Made by a program: the position numbers and the translations under genes. DNA of 64,000 bases, from positions 186,001-250,000 of the forward strand of contig NZ_SJEY01000006.1 in NCBI RefSeq assembly GCF_004761875.1, given 5' to 3'. Below are positions 20,830 to 30,119 of the stretch, in pieces. Positions within the stretch are counted from its first letter, which is position 1. The number at the start of each line of letters is the position of its first letter. The notes under the pieces are model-generated. The model ran no database searches. It worked only from the letters and a program-made list of their open reading frames with translations, and was not told the DNA's origin. Origin of the DNA: Roseovarius aestuariivivens (GTDB lineage Bacteria > Pseudomonadota > Alphaproteobacteria > Rhodobacterales > Rhodobacteraceae).

Positions 20830-21800
20830 AAATGCGTGCCGTTGTCGAAGGCGTAGGCCATTATCTGCCAGAGCGGGTCGTGCCCAACAGTCACTTCGAA
20901 AGCTTTCTCGATACATCCGATGAGTGGATCAAAAGCCGGTCCGGGATCGAACGCCGGCATTTTGCGGCCGAGGATCAGACAACATCCGACCTTGCGGTAT
21001 TCGCCGCGAAAATGGCATTGGAAAACGCGGGCTTTAGCGCAGATGACATCGACGGCATTCTGGTCGCCACCTCGACGCCGGACCTGACTTTTCCCTCTGT
21101 CGCCACCATGGTGCAGTACGAACTTGGGATGACGAGTGGCTTCGGTTTCGACGTACAAGCGGTCTGTGCGGGGTTCATATACGCGCTGGCCAATGCCAAT
21201 GCCCTGATTGTCTCCGGCCAGGCGCGGCGCCTTTTGGTGATCGGTGCCGAAACGTTCAGCCGGATCATGGATTGGACCGACCGCTCGACCTGCGTTCTTT
21301 TCGGAGACGGCGCGGGGGCCATTGTGCTTGGCGCACAGGAAGGCACGGGCGGTCCCGAGGATCGTGGCATCCTGTCGACAGACCTGAATTCCGACGGCCG
21401 CTACCGGGACATGCTCTATGTCGATGGGGGTGTGTCATCCTCGGGCACTTCGGGAAAACTGCGGATGCAGGGCAATCCGCTTTTTCGGCAAGCCGTTGAA
21501 AAGCTGACGTCCACGGCGGAGGCCGCGCTACAAAAAGCCGGCCTTAATGATAAGGATGTGGACTGGATCGTACCGCACCAAGCCAACATCCGCATCATTC
21601 AGGGCACCGCCCGAAAGATGGGCATCCCCATGGATCACGTCATCGTCACCGTACAGGATCACGGCAATACCTCTGCGGCATCCATCCCGCTCGCACTGTC
21701 GGTGGGCGTCAACGAGGGCAAGATCAAGCGCGGAGACCTGCTCGTGTCCGAGGCGATTGGCGGCGGGCTGGCTTGGGGGGCGGTGGTTTTACGCTGGTAG
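20826..21800 (+). CDS. fabH: FabH, beta-ketoacyl-ACP synthase III
   Basis: Initiates fatty-acid chains by condensing acetyl-CoA with malonyl-ACP. The product is 324 residues with a complete thiolase-fold Cys-His-Asn triad. Cys114 is in FDVQAVCAGF, His251 in IVPHQANIR and Asn281 in DHGNTSAAS. The C-terminus IGGGLAWGAVVLRW is standard. It overlaps plsX at its start. Confidence 0.97.
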   Translation: MKMRAVVEGVGHYLPERVVPNSHFESFLDTSDEWIKSRSGIERRHFAAEDQTTSDLAVFAAKMALENAGFSADDIDGILVATSTPDLTFPSVATMVQYELGMTSGFGFDVQAVCAGFIYALANANALIVSGQARRLLVIGAETFSRIMDWTDRSTCVLFGDGAGAIVLGAQEGTGGPEDRGILSTDLNSDGRYRDMLYVDGGVSSSGTSGKLRMQGNPLFRQAVEKLTSTAEAALQKAGLNDKDVDWIVPHQANIRIIQGTARKMGIPMDHVIVTVQDHGNTSAASIPLALSVGVNEGKIKRGDLLVSEAIGGGLAWGAVVLRW

Positions 21801-21854
21801 CGTAGAACAAAGCGCTAAAACACCGCCTAAACTTCTGCGGACAAGCCATTGAGA

Positions 21855-21884
21855 TTGACTCGGAATTTTCTTCGCGCCTAATGT
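21855..21884 (+). promoter_or_regulatory. Promoter of ihfA
   Basis: TTGACT (21855-21860), an 18-base spacer and TAATGT (21879-21884), close to sigma-70 consensus. The predicted start is near 21891, giving a leader of about 20 bases that holds the GGAGGG ribosome site for ihfA. Confidence 0.65.
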
Positions 21885-21909
21885 CTTGAAAACACCGGAG
21901 GGTTGGGTG

Positions 21910-22212
21910 ATGGCGAACAAGACATTGACACGCATGGATTTGAGCGAAGCGGTGTTTCGCGAAGTAGGCCTCTCGCGCAATGAAAGCGCGGACCTCGTCG
22001 AAAGCGTTCTGGAACATATGTCCGACGCACTCGTAAAGGGGGAACAGGTCAAGATCTCGTCCTTTGGTACGTTTTCGGTACGAGAGAAATCCGCACGCGT
22101 GGGCCGCAACCCGAAGACCGGCGAAGAGGTGCCTATCATGCCCCGTCGCGTCCTGACGTTCCGCCCCTCGCATCTTATGAAGGATCGTGTCGCCGCAGGG
22201 AACCGACGCTAG
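21910..22212 (+). CDS. ihfA: IhfA, integration host factor alpha subunit
   Basis: A 100-residue HU/IHF-fold DNA-bending protein. [20 protein letters not shown] leads into the beta arm [14 protein letters not shown], with the intercalating Pro in RNPKTGE. The Leu/Ser-rich N-terminal helices are typical of the alpha subunit. The ATG at 21910 follows GGAGGGTTGGGTG. It dimerises with IhfB, encoded elsewhere. The merR-like gene follows after 12 bases, an order conserved in alphaproteobacteria. Confidence 0.95.
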   Translation: MANKTLTRMDLSEAVFREVGLSRNESADLVESVLEHMSDALVKGEQVKISSFGTFSVREKSARVGRNPKTGEEVPIMPRRVLTFRPSHLMKDRVAAGNRR

Positions 22213-22224
22213 GATACCGGTCCG

Positions 22225-23127
22225 ATGCCCAAATCCGCAGACGCGTTCCGCACCATCAGCGAAGTCGCCGAGTGGCTCGAAACGCCCGCTCATGTGCTGC
22301 GGTTCTGGGAAAGCAAGTTCAGCCAGGTCAAGCCGGTGAAACGCGCCGGCGGTCGGCGCTACTATCGTCCGACGGATATGAAATTGCTGGGCGGCATCAA
22401 GAAATTGCTGCATGACGACGGCATGACGATCAAGGGCGTGCAGAAAATTCTGCGCGAACAGGGCGTGTCGCATGTCGCGGAACTGTCCCAACCGCTCGGC
22501 GATGCAGCCGACGACGTGGTGATCGAACATCCCGAGACAGCGAAGACACATGCGTCGCCAAAGGCAGAGCCTGCACCGGCGCCCGCGCCAGAGAGCGCGG
22601 CGATGCCGCAAGCAGAGCCTGAAACCGAATTGCCGCCACCTCCTCCTCCGGAAGAGGTGACCGAGCCGCCAGAACCCCTGCCCGGCCCGCAGCAAATGGA
22701 CAGCGCGACGCCACAACCCACCGACGCGCCAGATCCGGAAACGCCGCAGGAGCAACTGAGCTTTTCTCGTCGCGCATCGGACACGGAAACTGCGCCGGAT
22801 ACCGAAGCAGAGGCAACATCGAACGCGTCACAAGACGCTGAAGATCCTCTTGCGCCCTTGCCCAGTTTCCTGAAGCGGCGCGAGGAGAACGACACTCCAT
22901 CAACCGCGACTGAAACTCAAGACAGCGCGACACCGGACCTCGGTCCTCGACCAAGAAAGATCGAAGTGCCCGACGATCCTGCCGACACGGTAGCGGCGGA
23001 ACCCGGCCTTCTCAGCCGTCTTTCCCGGCTGCCTACGCCCTTGTCTCTGGCCCAGGCAAAGCGCCTTGAACCAGTGCTTGAAGAGCTGAAACAGACCCTC
23101 CGATCCGGTCGCGACAGCCGGGGGTAA
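22225..23127 (+). CDS. MerR-family transcriptional regulator with a long Pro/Glu-rich tail
   Basis: The product is 300 residues. Residues 8-78 form a MerR-type winged helix-turn-helix ([20 protein letters not shown], then [21 protein letters not shown] and [15 protein letters not shown]). The rest is low-complexity Pro/Glu/Ala sequence ([14 protein letters not shown]) without a recognisable ligand domain, ending in a short helical segment. It is the regulator that follows ihfA throughout alphaproteobacteria. Its targets are unknown to me. It is cotranscribed with ihfA. Confidence 0.85.
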   Translation: MPKSADAFRTISEVAEWLETPAHVLRFWESKFSQVKPVKRAGGRRYYRPTDMKLLGGIKKLLHDDGMTIKGVQKILREQGVSHVAELSQPLGDAADDVVIEHPETAKTHASPKAEPAPAPAPESAAMPQAEPETELPPPPPPEEVTEPPEPLPGPQQMDSATPQPTDAPDPETPQEQLSFSRRASDTETAPDTEAEATSNASQDAEDPLAPLPSFLKRREENDTPSTATETQDSATPDLGPRPRKIEVPDDPADTVAAEPGLLSRLSRLPTPLSLAQAKRLEPVLEELKQTLRSGRDSRG

Positions 23128-23143
23128 AAGTGGGATTTACCCC

Positions 23144-23171
23144 TTGTTCTCTGCGCCAAAACCAGTATGTA
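23144..23171 (+). promoter_or_regulatory. Possible tRNA-Pro promoter
   Basis: TTGTTC (23144-23149), a 16-base spacer and TATGTA (23166-23171), placed so that transcription would start a few bases before the tRNA 5' end at 23183. Confidence 0.4.
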
Positions 23172-23182
23172 GCAAGCCAAGT

Positions 23183-23259
23183 CGGGCTATGGCGCAGCCT
23201 GGTAGCGCGTCCGTCTGGGGGACGGAAGGTCGCAGGTTCGAGTCCTGCTAGCCCGACCA
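23183..23259 (+). tRNA. tRNA-Pro (anticodon GGG)
   Basis: A complete 77-base cloverleaf with encoded CCA. The acceptor stem CGGGCTA (23183-23189) pairs with TAGCCCG (23249-23255), followed by A73 and CCA. The anticodon stem TCCGT/ACGGA encloses the loop CTGGGGG, with anticodon GGG at 23217-23219, decoding CCC (and CCU). The T arm GCAGG-TTCGAGT-CCTGC is perfect. No integrated element follows its 3' end. Confidence 0.96.
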
Positions 23260-23326
23260 AAATCACGCGTGAGCCCAGCAAGACGACACCGGTCAGCGTC
23301 CCGGTTTGCAAAACTCGGGGGACGAC

Positions 23327-24400
23327 ATGACCGGCGTTTTGGCGAGCCAGCAGATCGCAGCCCTTATCGCAGACGGCCGCATTTCCTCTCAGCAAAAGAT
23401 ACTGTCAGAGCAGGTGCAGCCGGCCTCACTTGATTTGCGGCTTGGCGCGGTCGCCTACCGCGTACGCGCGTCCTTTCTGACAGGTGCCGGCGCCACGGTC
23501 GAAGCAAGGCTTCAAGAGTTCGAGATGCACCGGATCGACCTCAGCCAAGGCGCTGTGTTGGAAAAGGGGTGTGTCTATGTCGTGCCGCTTATGGAACATC
23601 TCGATTTGCCGTCCGATCTTCAGGCTGTCGCCAACGCAAAGTCATCGACCGGCCGCCTGGATCTGCTCACCCGGGCCATCACCGACGGCGGCGAGGAATT
23701 CGACCGCGTTCCCACGGGCTATTCCGGTTCTATTTACGCCGAAATCTGTCCGCGCTCTTTTTCGGTCCTGGTCCGTCCCGGCATGCGGCTCAACCAGATC
23801 CGCTTTCGCCGGGGTCAAGCCGTGCTTGACGATGCCGCGCTTGCCGCCTTGCATGCTGAAAGCCCGCTGGTTGACGGCGAGGCGGTCATTGGCGATGGTC
23901 TGGGATTTTCCGTAGATCTCAAGCCAGAGACAGGCACGTTGGTTGGATACCGCGCGAAGCCACATACCGGTTTGATCGATCTGGATCGCATCGGCGGCTA
24001 TGCCGCGGAAGACTACTGGGAAGAGGTTCATACGGAAGCAGGCCGTATCATCCTGGATCCGGGTGCTTTCTACATTTTGGTCAGTAACGAGGCTGTCCAT
24101 ATCCCGCCCAGCTACGCGGCGGAAATGGCCCCTTATTTAGCGATGGTCGGAGAGTTTCGCGTGCACTACGCTGGCTTTTTCGATCCCGGGTTCGGCCATG
24201 CAGCGGCAGGTGGCAGCGGTTCACGCGGGGTTCTGGAGGTGCGCTGCCACGAAGCACCGTTCGTTCTCGAACACGGTCAGGTCGTTGGCCGATTGGTCTA
24301 CGAGAAAATGGATCAGGTGCCCGAGCAATTGTATGGCGCGGGCATTGCCTCGAACTACCAGGGACAAGGTCTGAAACTGTCCAAGCATTTCAAGGTTTGA
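23327..24400 (+). CDS. dcd: Two-domain dCTP deaminase family protein
   Basis: The product is 357 residues, about twice the length of E. coli Dcd. The N-terminal half has the Dcd/dUTPase fold (EQVQPASLDLRLGAVAYRVR; AKSSTGRLDLLTRAITDGG; GYSGSIYAEICPRSFSVLVR). The C-terminal half repeats the fold in divergent form (EFRVHYAGFFDPGFGH, then VLEVRCHEAPFVLEHGQVVG). It should act on dCTP to give dUTP for thymidylate supply. Such tandem proteins occur in alphaproteobacteria, and which half is catalytic cannot be settled from sequence. The ATG at 23327 follows GGGGGAC. The gene lies 67 bases after the tRNA. Confidence 0.85.
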   Translation: MTGVLASQQIAALIADGRISSQQKILSEQVQPASLDLRLGAVAYRVRASFLTGAGATVEARLQEFEMHRIDLSQGAVLEKGCVYVVPLMEHLDLPSDLQAVANAKSSTGRLDLLTRAITDGGEEFDRVPTGYSGSIYAEICPRSFSVLVRPGMRLNQIRFRRGQAVLDDAALAALHAESPLVDGEAVIGDGLGFSVDLKPETGTLVGYRAKPHTGLIDLDRIGGYAAEDYWEEVHTEAGRIILDPGAFYILVSNEAVHIPPSYAAEMAPYLAMVGEFRVHYAGFFDPGFGHAAAGGSGSRGVLEVRCHEAPFVLEHGQVVGRLVYEKMDQVPEQLYGAGIASNYQGQGLKLSKHFKV

Positions 24401-24406
24401 GCGGCC

Positions 24407-24637
24407 TTAAAACCGGCTCAACCGTCGTCCGGCACGCAGCGCTTTCTTGGCACGTTGCGTTGTCTTACGCGTATCCGGCCCGCTCTGATGATTGGCTCGC
24501 GCGTCTTCTGCGCTATTAGCCTGCTTGCCTTTCGACATGCGGTTTCCGACGGCGTTTATACTCGCATTAACGCCCGATCGCAGAACGCGCCGAACGACCA
24601 TCCGCACGACCATGTTGATAATTTGATTGGCGTTCAT
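24407..24637 (-). CDS. Small basic conserved protein, unknown function
   Basis: A 76-residue protein with an N-terminal hydrophobic/basic helix (INMVVRMVVRRVLRSGVNASI) followed by a Lys/Arg-rich disordered tail ending GRRLSRF. The strong ribosome site GGAGGGCG before the ATG supports a real gene. It follows scpB by 78 bases on the same strand and converges on the dCTP deaminase gene with a 6-base gap. I do not recognise a named family. Confidence 0.7.
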   Translation of the reverse strand: MNANQIINMVVRMVVRRVLRSGVNASINAVGNRMSKGKQANSAEDARANHQSGPDTRKTTQRAKKALRAGRRLSRF

Positions 24638-24715
24638 TGCGCCCTCCTCTTCTGCCTCGCGAAGTTTATAATCGATGAATATGCAATTTTCAGGGCGTCA
24701 CTGACAACTATAGCA

Positions 24716-25378
24716 CTAGTCCTCGAAGAGCTCGCTTTGCCCTTTCTGCAACGCCTCTTCGGCGTCTTCATCGCCGTCTCCCATCTGAGGCACCGTTCCC
24801 GGTGGAGGGCGGTTTTCAAGCAGTCCGGCAGCTCGCAACTCCTTGAGACCTGGAAGGTCGCGTGCATTCTCAAGCCCGAAATGATCCAGAAAGCCCTGTG
24901 TGACCACGAAGGTCACAGGCCTGCCCGGCGTCATCTTTCGCCTGCCAAAGCGGATCCACTCCATTTCCAAGAGCTGATCCACTGTTCCACGGCTGACGGA
25001 CACACCACGGATCTCCTCGATCTCGGCGCGAGTCACCGGTTGATGGTAGGCAATAATCGCCAGTGTTTCGATCGCGGCGCGACTGAGTTTGCGGATTTCC
25101 ACGGTTTCCTTTTCCATAAGGAAACCGAGATCGGGCGCGGTGCGCATGGCCCACGCGTCGCCCACCTTCACCAGCCGCACGCCACGCCCGTCATAGCGCC
25201 TGCGCAGATGCACAAGCGCCTCCGCGGCGTCGCAGCCATGCGGTAGTCGCGTCTCGAGTTCTCGAACGGTTACAGGCTCGGCGCTTGCGAAAAGAATGGC
25301 CTCGCACATGCGCTCCTGCTCGGCGATCGGAGGCGCCTCAAAGAGGCTTTCTTCTTTTTCTTCATGTACATCCGACAT
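24716..25378 (-). CDS. scpB: ScpB, segregation and condensation protein B
   Basis: A 220-residue kleisin-associated winged-helix protein that joins ScpA and Smc in chromosome condensation. Two winged-helix domains are seen (EAILFASAEPVTVRELETRL; KLSRAAIETLAIIAYHQPVT, then EIRGVSVSRGTVDQLLE). An acidic C-terminal tail follows. The ATG at 25378 is 4 bases after the scpA stop. Earlier in-frame codons lie inside scpA. Confidence 0.95.
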   Translation of the reverse strand: MSDVHEEKEESLFEAPPIAEQERMCEAILFASAEPVTVRELETRLPHGCDAAEALVHLRRRYDGRGVRLVKVGDAWAMRTAPDLGFLMEKETVEIRKLSRAAIETLAIIAYHQPVTRAEIEEIRGVSVSRGTVDQLLEMEWIRFGRRKMTPGRPVTFVVTQGFLDHFGLENARDLPGLKELRAAGLLENRPPPGTVPQMGDGDEDAEEALQKGQSELFED

Positions 25379-25382
25379 GATG

Positions 25383-26174
25383 TTAATCCTTCCGCCGCAG
25401 CTCGACCGGGGCAAAGACCTCTGCTTGGCGCAACTCCACTTTGCCCTCTTTAGCCAATTCAAGCGCCGCGGCAAAGGTCGACGCGGTGGCCGAGCGCCGC
25501 CGCGCAGGATCGGCAGTAAACCCATCCGGAAGGTATCCAGAAATGTCGGTCCACGTTCCCGCGAAACCGATCAGCCCCCGCATCCGCTCCAGGGCCTGCT
25601 CCAGGGTGAAAACCGCCTCGCGGTCAAAGGCATAGGGTCGAAATTCGTCCTTGGTCCGGATACGGGCATAGCCCTGCATCAGATCCAGCAACGTCGCAGT
25701 GTATCGCACTGTCCGAATGCGGGTCACATCCTCGGTCAACCCTCGGGCAAAGAAGTCCCGACCCAGTTGGTCACGCGCCATAAGTTTTGCCGCTGCATCG
25801 CGCATCGCCTGCAAGCGCTCCAACTGAAAGGCAAGATGCGCAGCCAGTTCCTCACCCGATGGGCCGTCCTCGCTTGGATCGGGTGGCAGAAGAAGACGGG
25901 ATTTCAGGAAAGCCAGCCATGCGGCCATGACGAGATAATCCGCCGCAAGTTCCAGCCGCAATGCTTTGGCGCGCTCGACAAAGGCCAAATATTGCTGCGC
26001 CAGCTGCAGAACAGATATTTTGCGAAGATCCACCTTCTGCGTGCGGCTCATCGTCAACAACAGATCAAGCGGTCCCTCATAGCCGTCAACGTCAACGATC
26101 AGGGCTTCCGCTGCGAGGCGATCGCTGACGGTTTCAAACCGCTCCGGCTGTTCATCGAATGCGTCGTCAGACAT
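25383..26174 (-). CDS. scpA: ScpA, segregation and condensation protein A (kleisin)
   Basis: A 263-residue kleisin that bridges the Smc heads. The N-terminal domain contains VDGYEGPLDLLLTMSRTQKVDL, then ISVLQLAQQYLAFVERA and ADYLVMAAWLAFLKSRLLLP. The C-terminal winged helix contains RRRSATASTFAAALELAKEG. The ATG at 26174 overlaps the end of nagZ by 8 bases. A longer start inside nagZ is possible but not needed. Confidence 0.95.
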   Translation of the reverse strand: MSDDAFDEQPERFETVSDRLAAEALIVDVDGYEGPLDLLLTMSRTQKVDLRKISVLQLAQQYLAFVERAKALRLELAADYLVMAAWLAFLKSRLLLPPDPSEDGPSGEELAAHLAFQLERLQAMRDAAAKLMARDQLGRDFFARGLTEDVTRIRTVRYTATLLDLMQGYARIRTKDEFRPYAFDREAVFTLEQALERMRGLIGFAGTWTDISGYLPDGFTADPARRRSATASTFAAALELAKEGKVELRQAEVFAPVELRRKD

Positions 26175-27174
26175 GGCCCCGACCGTGTGAAAGCTCGGCC
26201 AGCTTTGCCTCAAGCTCGGAAATGTCAACCTCGACGGGGCTCCGGCGCGTCGCGAGGGCGCGGTGTGCCCGATCTAGCGGACGACCAGACAGTGTCCCAG
26301 ACGCATCTGCGACCACGACCATCTCTTCGAATTGGCCATTGCAGTGCAAAACCACATCGCACCCGGCCGATCGTGAAGCTGCGGAGAGTTCGCCAAGATC
26401 GCCCTGCAACGCTTTCATGGATATATCGTCGGTCATGATCAGTCCATCAAAGCCGATCTCATTCCGGATCAGCCCCATCACCTTCGAGGAGATCGTCGAC
26501 GGGCGATGGTCGAACGCGGAAAACACCAGATGGCCGGTCATACCAAGAGGCAAGTCATTCAAAGCCTTGAAGGGTGCAAAATCTATTTTGCGCAGATCCT
26601 CTGGATCGGCCTCCACGGTTGGCAGGTCAAAGTGACTGTCGACGACGGCGCGCCCATGTCCCGGCATGTGCTTGACGACCGGCAAGACGCCTCCGTCCAG
26701 CAAACCATTCGCCACCGCACGTCCAAGCTGCGCCACCGTATGGGCATCCCGACCGTAACAGCGATTTAATAGAAACGGGTGCGTATGGCTTTCAGCCACA
26801 TCCACGAGCGGGGCGCAGTTCGCGTCGATACCAAGGTCTAGAAGTTCGTGAGCGATCAGGCGATAGCGTGTGTACATCGCATCTTCGGCCCGCGCGCCTG
26901 CGCGCTCCACTTCCTCCAACGGCGGCAGCCACTCCCGGCCAAGTGGAGGACGCAGGCGTTGCACACGCCCGCCCTCCTGGTCGATCAGTATTGGCGCATC
27001 GTGGCCTGCCGCATCGCGCAGTTCAGCACACAAACTGCGCACCTGAGCCGCCGTGTCAATGTTTCTGCCAAACAGGATAAAGCCGAAGGGCGCGACACGC
27101 GCATACAACCTTTGTTCCCGTTTGGTCAGGTGCAGTCCTTCCACCCCGAGAATGCACGCGCCGAGTTCGCTCAC
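26167..27174 (-). CDS. nagZ: NagZ, beta-N-acetylhexosaminidase
   Basis: Cytoplasmic glycoside hydrolase family 3 enzyme that removes GlcNAc from anhydro-muropeptides during peptidoglycan recycling. It is 335 residues. Visible motifs are FGFILFGRNID, LIDQEGGRVQRL, the substrate loop VKHMPGHGRAVVDSH with its catalytic His, and IMTDDISMKAL with the nucleophile Asp. I placed the start at GTG 27174, which overlaps the upstream stop as GTGA. An ATG 21 bases earlier also has a ribosome-site-like sequence. Confidence 0.93.
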   Translation of the reverse strand: MSELGACILGVEGLHLTKREQRLYARVAPFGFILFGRNIDTAAQVRSLCAELRDAAGHDAPILIDQEGGRVQRLRPPLGREWLPPLEEVERAGARAEDAMYTRYRLIAHELLDLGIDANCAPLVDVAESHTHPFLLNRCYGRDAHTVAQLGRAVANGLLDGGVLPVVKHMPGHGRAVVDSHFDLPTVEADPEDLRKIDFAPFKALNDLPLGMTGHLVFSAFDHRPSTISSKVMGLIRNEIGFDGLIMTDDISMKALQGDLGELSAASRSAGCDVVLHCNGQFEEMVVVADASGTLSGRPLDRAHRALATRRSPVEVDISELEAKLAELSHGRGHV

Positions 27175-28169
27175 CTGGTCACGACCGGAATGCATTCCGC
27201 CTTTTCGGCCACCAACGCCGAACAGAACCGCCGTGCATCGCTGAGGTCGGCAAAGCCCATGGCTCTGAGCCTGTAAAAGGTGCGTCCGCCGCTCTGTGCC
27301 TTTTGGATAACGCGGGTTTTGTCCGCAAGGTATTCATCAAAGCGTCCCGACAAACGTTCCCACTCCTTTTCGGCGACGGCAGCGCTTTCATAGGCCCCGA
27401 GTTGGGCCAAGCGAGTCCCCGAAGGAATTTTTTCCGGGTCAACAGGGGGCTCAGCCCGGGCTGCCACGGCCTGCGCCACAGCCTCTTCAACGCTCGCGAT
27501 GCGAGCGGGCCGTGCCTTGGGCCGCAATGATCGCGCCAGCCCGGGTTCCGTCACGGCAATGGCCGGCTCCGGCTCGGGCACAACAGCAGCGTTGGGCTGG
27601 GTTAGGGCAGGTTCTTCTTGCTCCGCCGTAAGTTCGGGTGACGCCTGTATTGGCGGCACGCCTTCGGAAAGCTGGTCTGCCAGAAGCTGCAAGGCGGCCA
27701 AACGCGTATCATCCTCGGGTGAGGACGGAACTGGCTCGTTTGCTTCCGCCTGAGGGCTGGCTTCCGAAGGTATGAGATCCTCGGCGGATTGCGTCGGCTC
27801 GGGCGAAGAGACCTGTTCGATCTGGGTGATTGGCTGGTCTTCCAGCGTCAGGTCGAGCGGTTCAGGCGCCAGCACCAATCGGTCCGCCGGCTTGGACGCC
27901 GTGCCCTTTGCCGCCACGTCGTTGACCGCGAAGCCCTGATGCAGGGCTTTCTGTCCGCCCGGATCTTCTGGCTGAACGCGGATCGGACCTTCGGCGGCCT
28001 TTACGACCGGCACGCCACTTACGTCCCGCACGAGAATCTTGTAGCCCCAAACGCCGATGCCCACTATCAAAGCAAGCGATACGGCCGCTCCCGCCATATT
28101 GGTCAGCTTCTGAAAGTTGGACGACCGCTCTGGCGCAGCGCCATGCTGCACGCTTTGCATATCTGCCAT
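27171..28169 (-). CDS. SPOR-domain protein with a single N-terminal membrane anchor
   Basis: The product is 332 residues. A basic N-terminus is followed by one transmembrane helix (about 26-46, MAGAAVSLALIVGIGVWGYK). A long Pro/Glu-rich periplasmic linker comes next, then a C-terminal SPOR domain (RLAQLGAYESAAVAEKEWERL, then FYRLRAMGFADLSDARRFC). SPOR domains bind denuded peptidoglycan at the division site. Its position between argS and nagZ is conserved in alphaproteobacteria and fits a cell-wall role. Confidence 0.9.
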   Translation of the reverse strand: MADMQSVQHGAAPERSSNFQKLTNMAGAAVSLALIVGIGVWGYKILVRDVSGVPVVKAAEGPIRVQPEDPGGQKALHQGFAVNDVAAKGTASKPADRLVLAPEPLDLTLEDQPITQIEQVSSPEPTQSAEDLIPSEASPQAEANEPVPSSPEDDTRLAALQLLADQLSEGVPPIQASPELTAEQEEPALTQPNAAVVPEPEPAIAVTEPGLARSLRPKARPARIASVEEAVAQAVAARAEPPVDPEKIPSGTRLAQLGAYESAAVAEKEWERLSGRFDEYLADKTRVIQKAQSGGRTFYRLRAMGFADLSDARRFCSALVAEKAECIPVVTR

Positions 28170-28253
28170 GTCTCGCCTCTTGTCCTCCGGCGATACATGG
28201 CCGCCGGGATACTGTACTGCCTCGTCCCCGGCGTTCCGTAAATCTGGATACGT

Positions 28254-29999
28254 TCAGCGCATCTCGTCCGCCGGAGTAACTCCGAGAATACCAAGACCTG
28301 CGGAAATAACAACGGTTACGGCCCGGGCAAGGGCGATTTTCGCCTGCGATGCCGCCGGATCGGTCTCGTCGAGAAACCGCAAGGACGGGTCGTCATTTCC
28401 ACGGTTCCACAAAGCGTGGAGCTCGCTGGCCAGATCATAAAGGAAAAAGGCGATGCGATGCGGCTCGTTGGTGCGTCCCGCAATCTCGACCTGCCGTGGC
28501 CATTCCGCAATCTTTCTGGCCACGCTTAACTGCGCTGGATCGGTCAACATCGACAGATCGATCTGCGAAAGCGTTCCGTCTTCGACATCAATGCCCGCCT
28601 CGCGGGCCTTTCGCAGAACGGAAGAAATCCGCGCGTGCGCATACTGCACATAAAACACCGGGTTTTCCTTGGATTGCTCGAGAACCTTGTCGAAATCGAA
28701 GTCGAGCGGTGCGTCGTTTTTGCGCGTGAGCATTACGAAGCGGGTCACGTCGGAGCCGACCTGATCGACCACGTCCCGCAGCGTCACGAAGGTACCTGCC
28801 CGCTTGGACATCTTGAAAGGCTCACCATTCTTGTAGAGCTTAACAAGCTGCGTCAGCTTGATATCCAGCGGAACTCGCCCATCGGTCAACGCGCTGACCG
28901 CCGCCTTCATCCGCTTGACATACCCACCGTGATCTGCGCCGAAGACGTCGATCAAAAGGTCATAGCCACGGCTAACCTTGTCGTAATGATAGGCAATATC
29001 GGGCGCGAAATAGGTCCAGCTGCCATCGGATTTCTTGACCGGACGATCCACATCGTCGCCGTGATCCGTTGACCGAAACAGTGTCTGCTCGCGCGGCTCC
29101 CAGTCCTCGGGTGTCTTGCCCTTGGGCGGTTCCAGAACGCCCTCGTAGATGAGGCCTTTCGCCTCAAGGCTGGCAAGCGCTTCCTCAATAAGCCCGGTGC
29201 CGTACAGCGACTTTTCACTGAAAAACACATCCATCTCGACGCCGAGCGCCTTGAGGTCGGCGCGGACCAGATTCATCATCGCGTCGGTGGCAAAGTCGCG
29301 CACTTCGGCCAGCCAGACCGCTTCCGGCTGATCGACATAAGCGTCGCCAACCTCCGCTCTCAGTGCCTCGCCGACTTCGATCAGGTAATCGCCCGGATAC
29401 GTCCCGTCCTCGAACGCAACCGCTTGGCCGTGTGCTTCGAGGTAGCGCAGGTAGACCGACCGCGCCAGCACATCGACCTGCGCCCCACCGTCGTTGATGT
29501 AGTACTCGCGCGTCACATCATAGCCCGCGAAATCAAGCAAGCTGGCCAAGGCATCCCCGAACACCGCGCCGCGCGTGTGACCGACATGTAGCGGCCCGGT
29601 TGGGTTGGCAGATACGTATTCGACGTTGACCTTGCGCCCCCGGCCCATGTCCGAGCGTCCGAAATCCCTGCCCTGTTGAAGCGCCGCGCGCAAAACCGCC
29701 TGCCAGACTTCCGGCGACAGGCGCAGATTCAGAAACCCGGGTCCCGCCACCTCAGCGCTGGTGACCCAGCTATCGTCGGCAAGCTTCGCGGCAAGCGCTT
29801 CTGCGATGTCGCGTGGCTTCTTGCCGGCCGGTTTGGCCAGCACCATTGCGGCGTTCGTGGCCATGTCCCCGTGCGCAGGATCACGTGGCGGTTCAACCGT
29901 CACGTTGTCCATATCGATCCCCTCCGGCAGATCGCCAGCCTGCTGCAAAGCGGTCAACGCGCCGAGCACTTGTGCGCGGATCTCAGTGAACACATTCAT
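28254..29999 (-). CDS. argS: ArgS, arginyl-tRNA synthetase
   Basis: A 581-residue class I synthetase charging tRNA-Arg. The HIGH motif appears as HVGHTRG inside [17 protein letters not shown]. The KMSKS counterpart is KMSKRAG. The C-terminal DALR domain contains [16 protein letters not shown]. The ATG at 29999 has AAGGACAG upstream; the longer frame has no family similarity. It heads the leftward argS-SPOR-nagZ-scpA-scpB group. Confidence 0.97.
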   Translation of the reverse strand: MNVFTEIRAQVLGALTALQQAGDLPEGIDMDNVTVEPPRDPAHGDMATNAAMVLAKPAGKKPRDIAEALAAKLADDSWVTSAEVAGPGFLNLRLSPEVWQAVLRAALQQGRDFGRSDMGRGRKVNVEYVSANPTGPLHVGHTRGAVFGDALASLLDFAGYDVTREYYINDGGAQVDVLARSVYLRYLEAHGQAVAFEDGTYPGDYLIEVGEALRAEVGDAYVDQPEAVWLAEVRDFATDAMMNLVRADLKALGVEMDVFFSEKSLYGTGLIEEALASLEAKGLIYEGVLEPPKGKTPEDWEPREQTLFRSTDHGDDVDRPVKKSDGSWTYFAPDIAYHYDKVSRGYDLLIDVFGADHGGYVKRMKAAVSALTDGRVPLDIKLTQLVKLYKNGEPFKMSKRAGTFVTLRDVVDQVGSDVTRFVMLTRKNDAPLDFDFDKVLEQSKENPVFYVQYAHARISSVLRKAREAGIDVEDGTLSQIDLSMLTDPAQLSVARKIAEWPRQVEIAGRTNEPHRIAFFLYDLASELHALWNRGNDDPSLRFLDETDPAASQAKIALARAVTVVISAGLGILGVTPADEMR

Positions 30000-30119
30000 C
30001 GGTCTGTCCTTGCTATTCCGGCGCCGGTTTATCACCGCAGACTGGCAGGTCAATCGGATCACGACGCCTGGCGCAGTAGCCGGCGAGGAGTTTGCCAGAC
30101 CGCTTTCCGATATAGAAGA

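Noticed and set aside
23183-23330. Integrated element at the tRNA-Pro 3' end
   Set aside because: The dCTP deaminase gene begins 67 bases later. There is no integrase, direct repeat of the tRNA end, or change of codon usage in this window.
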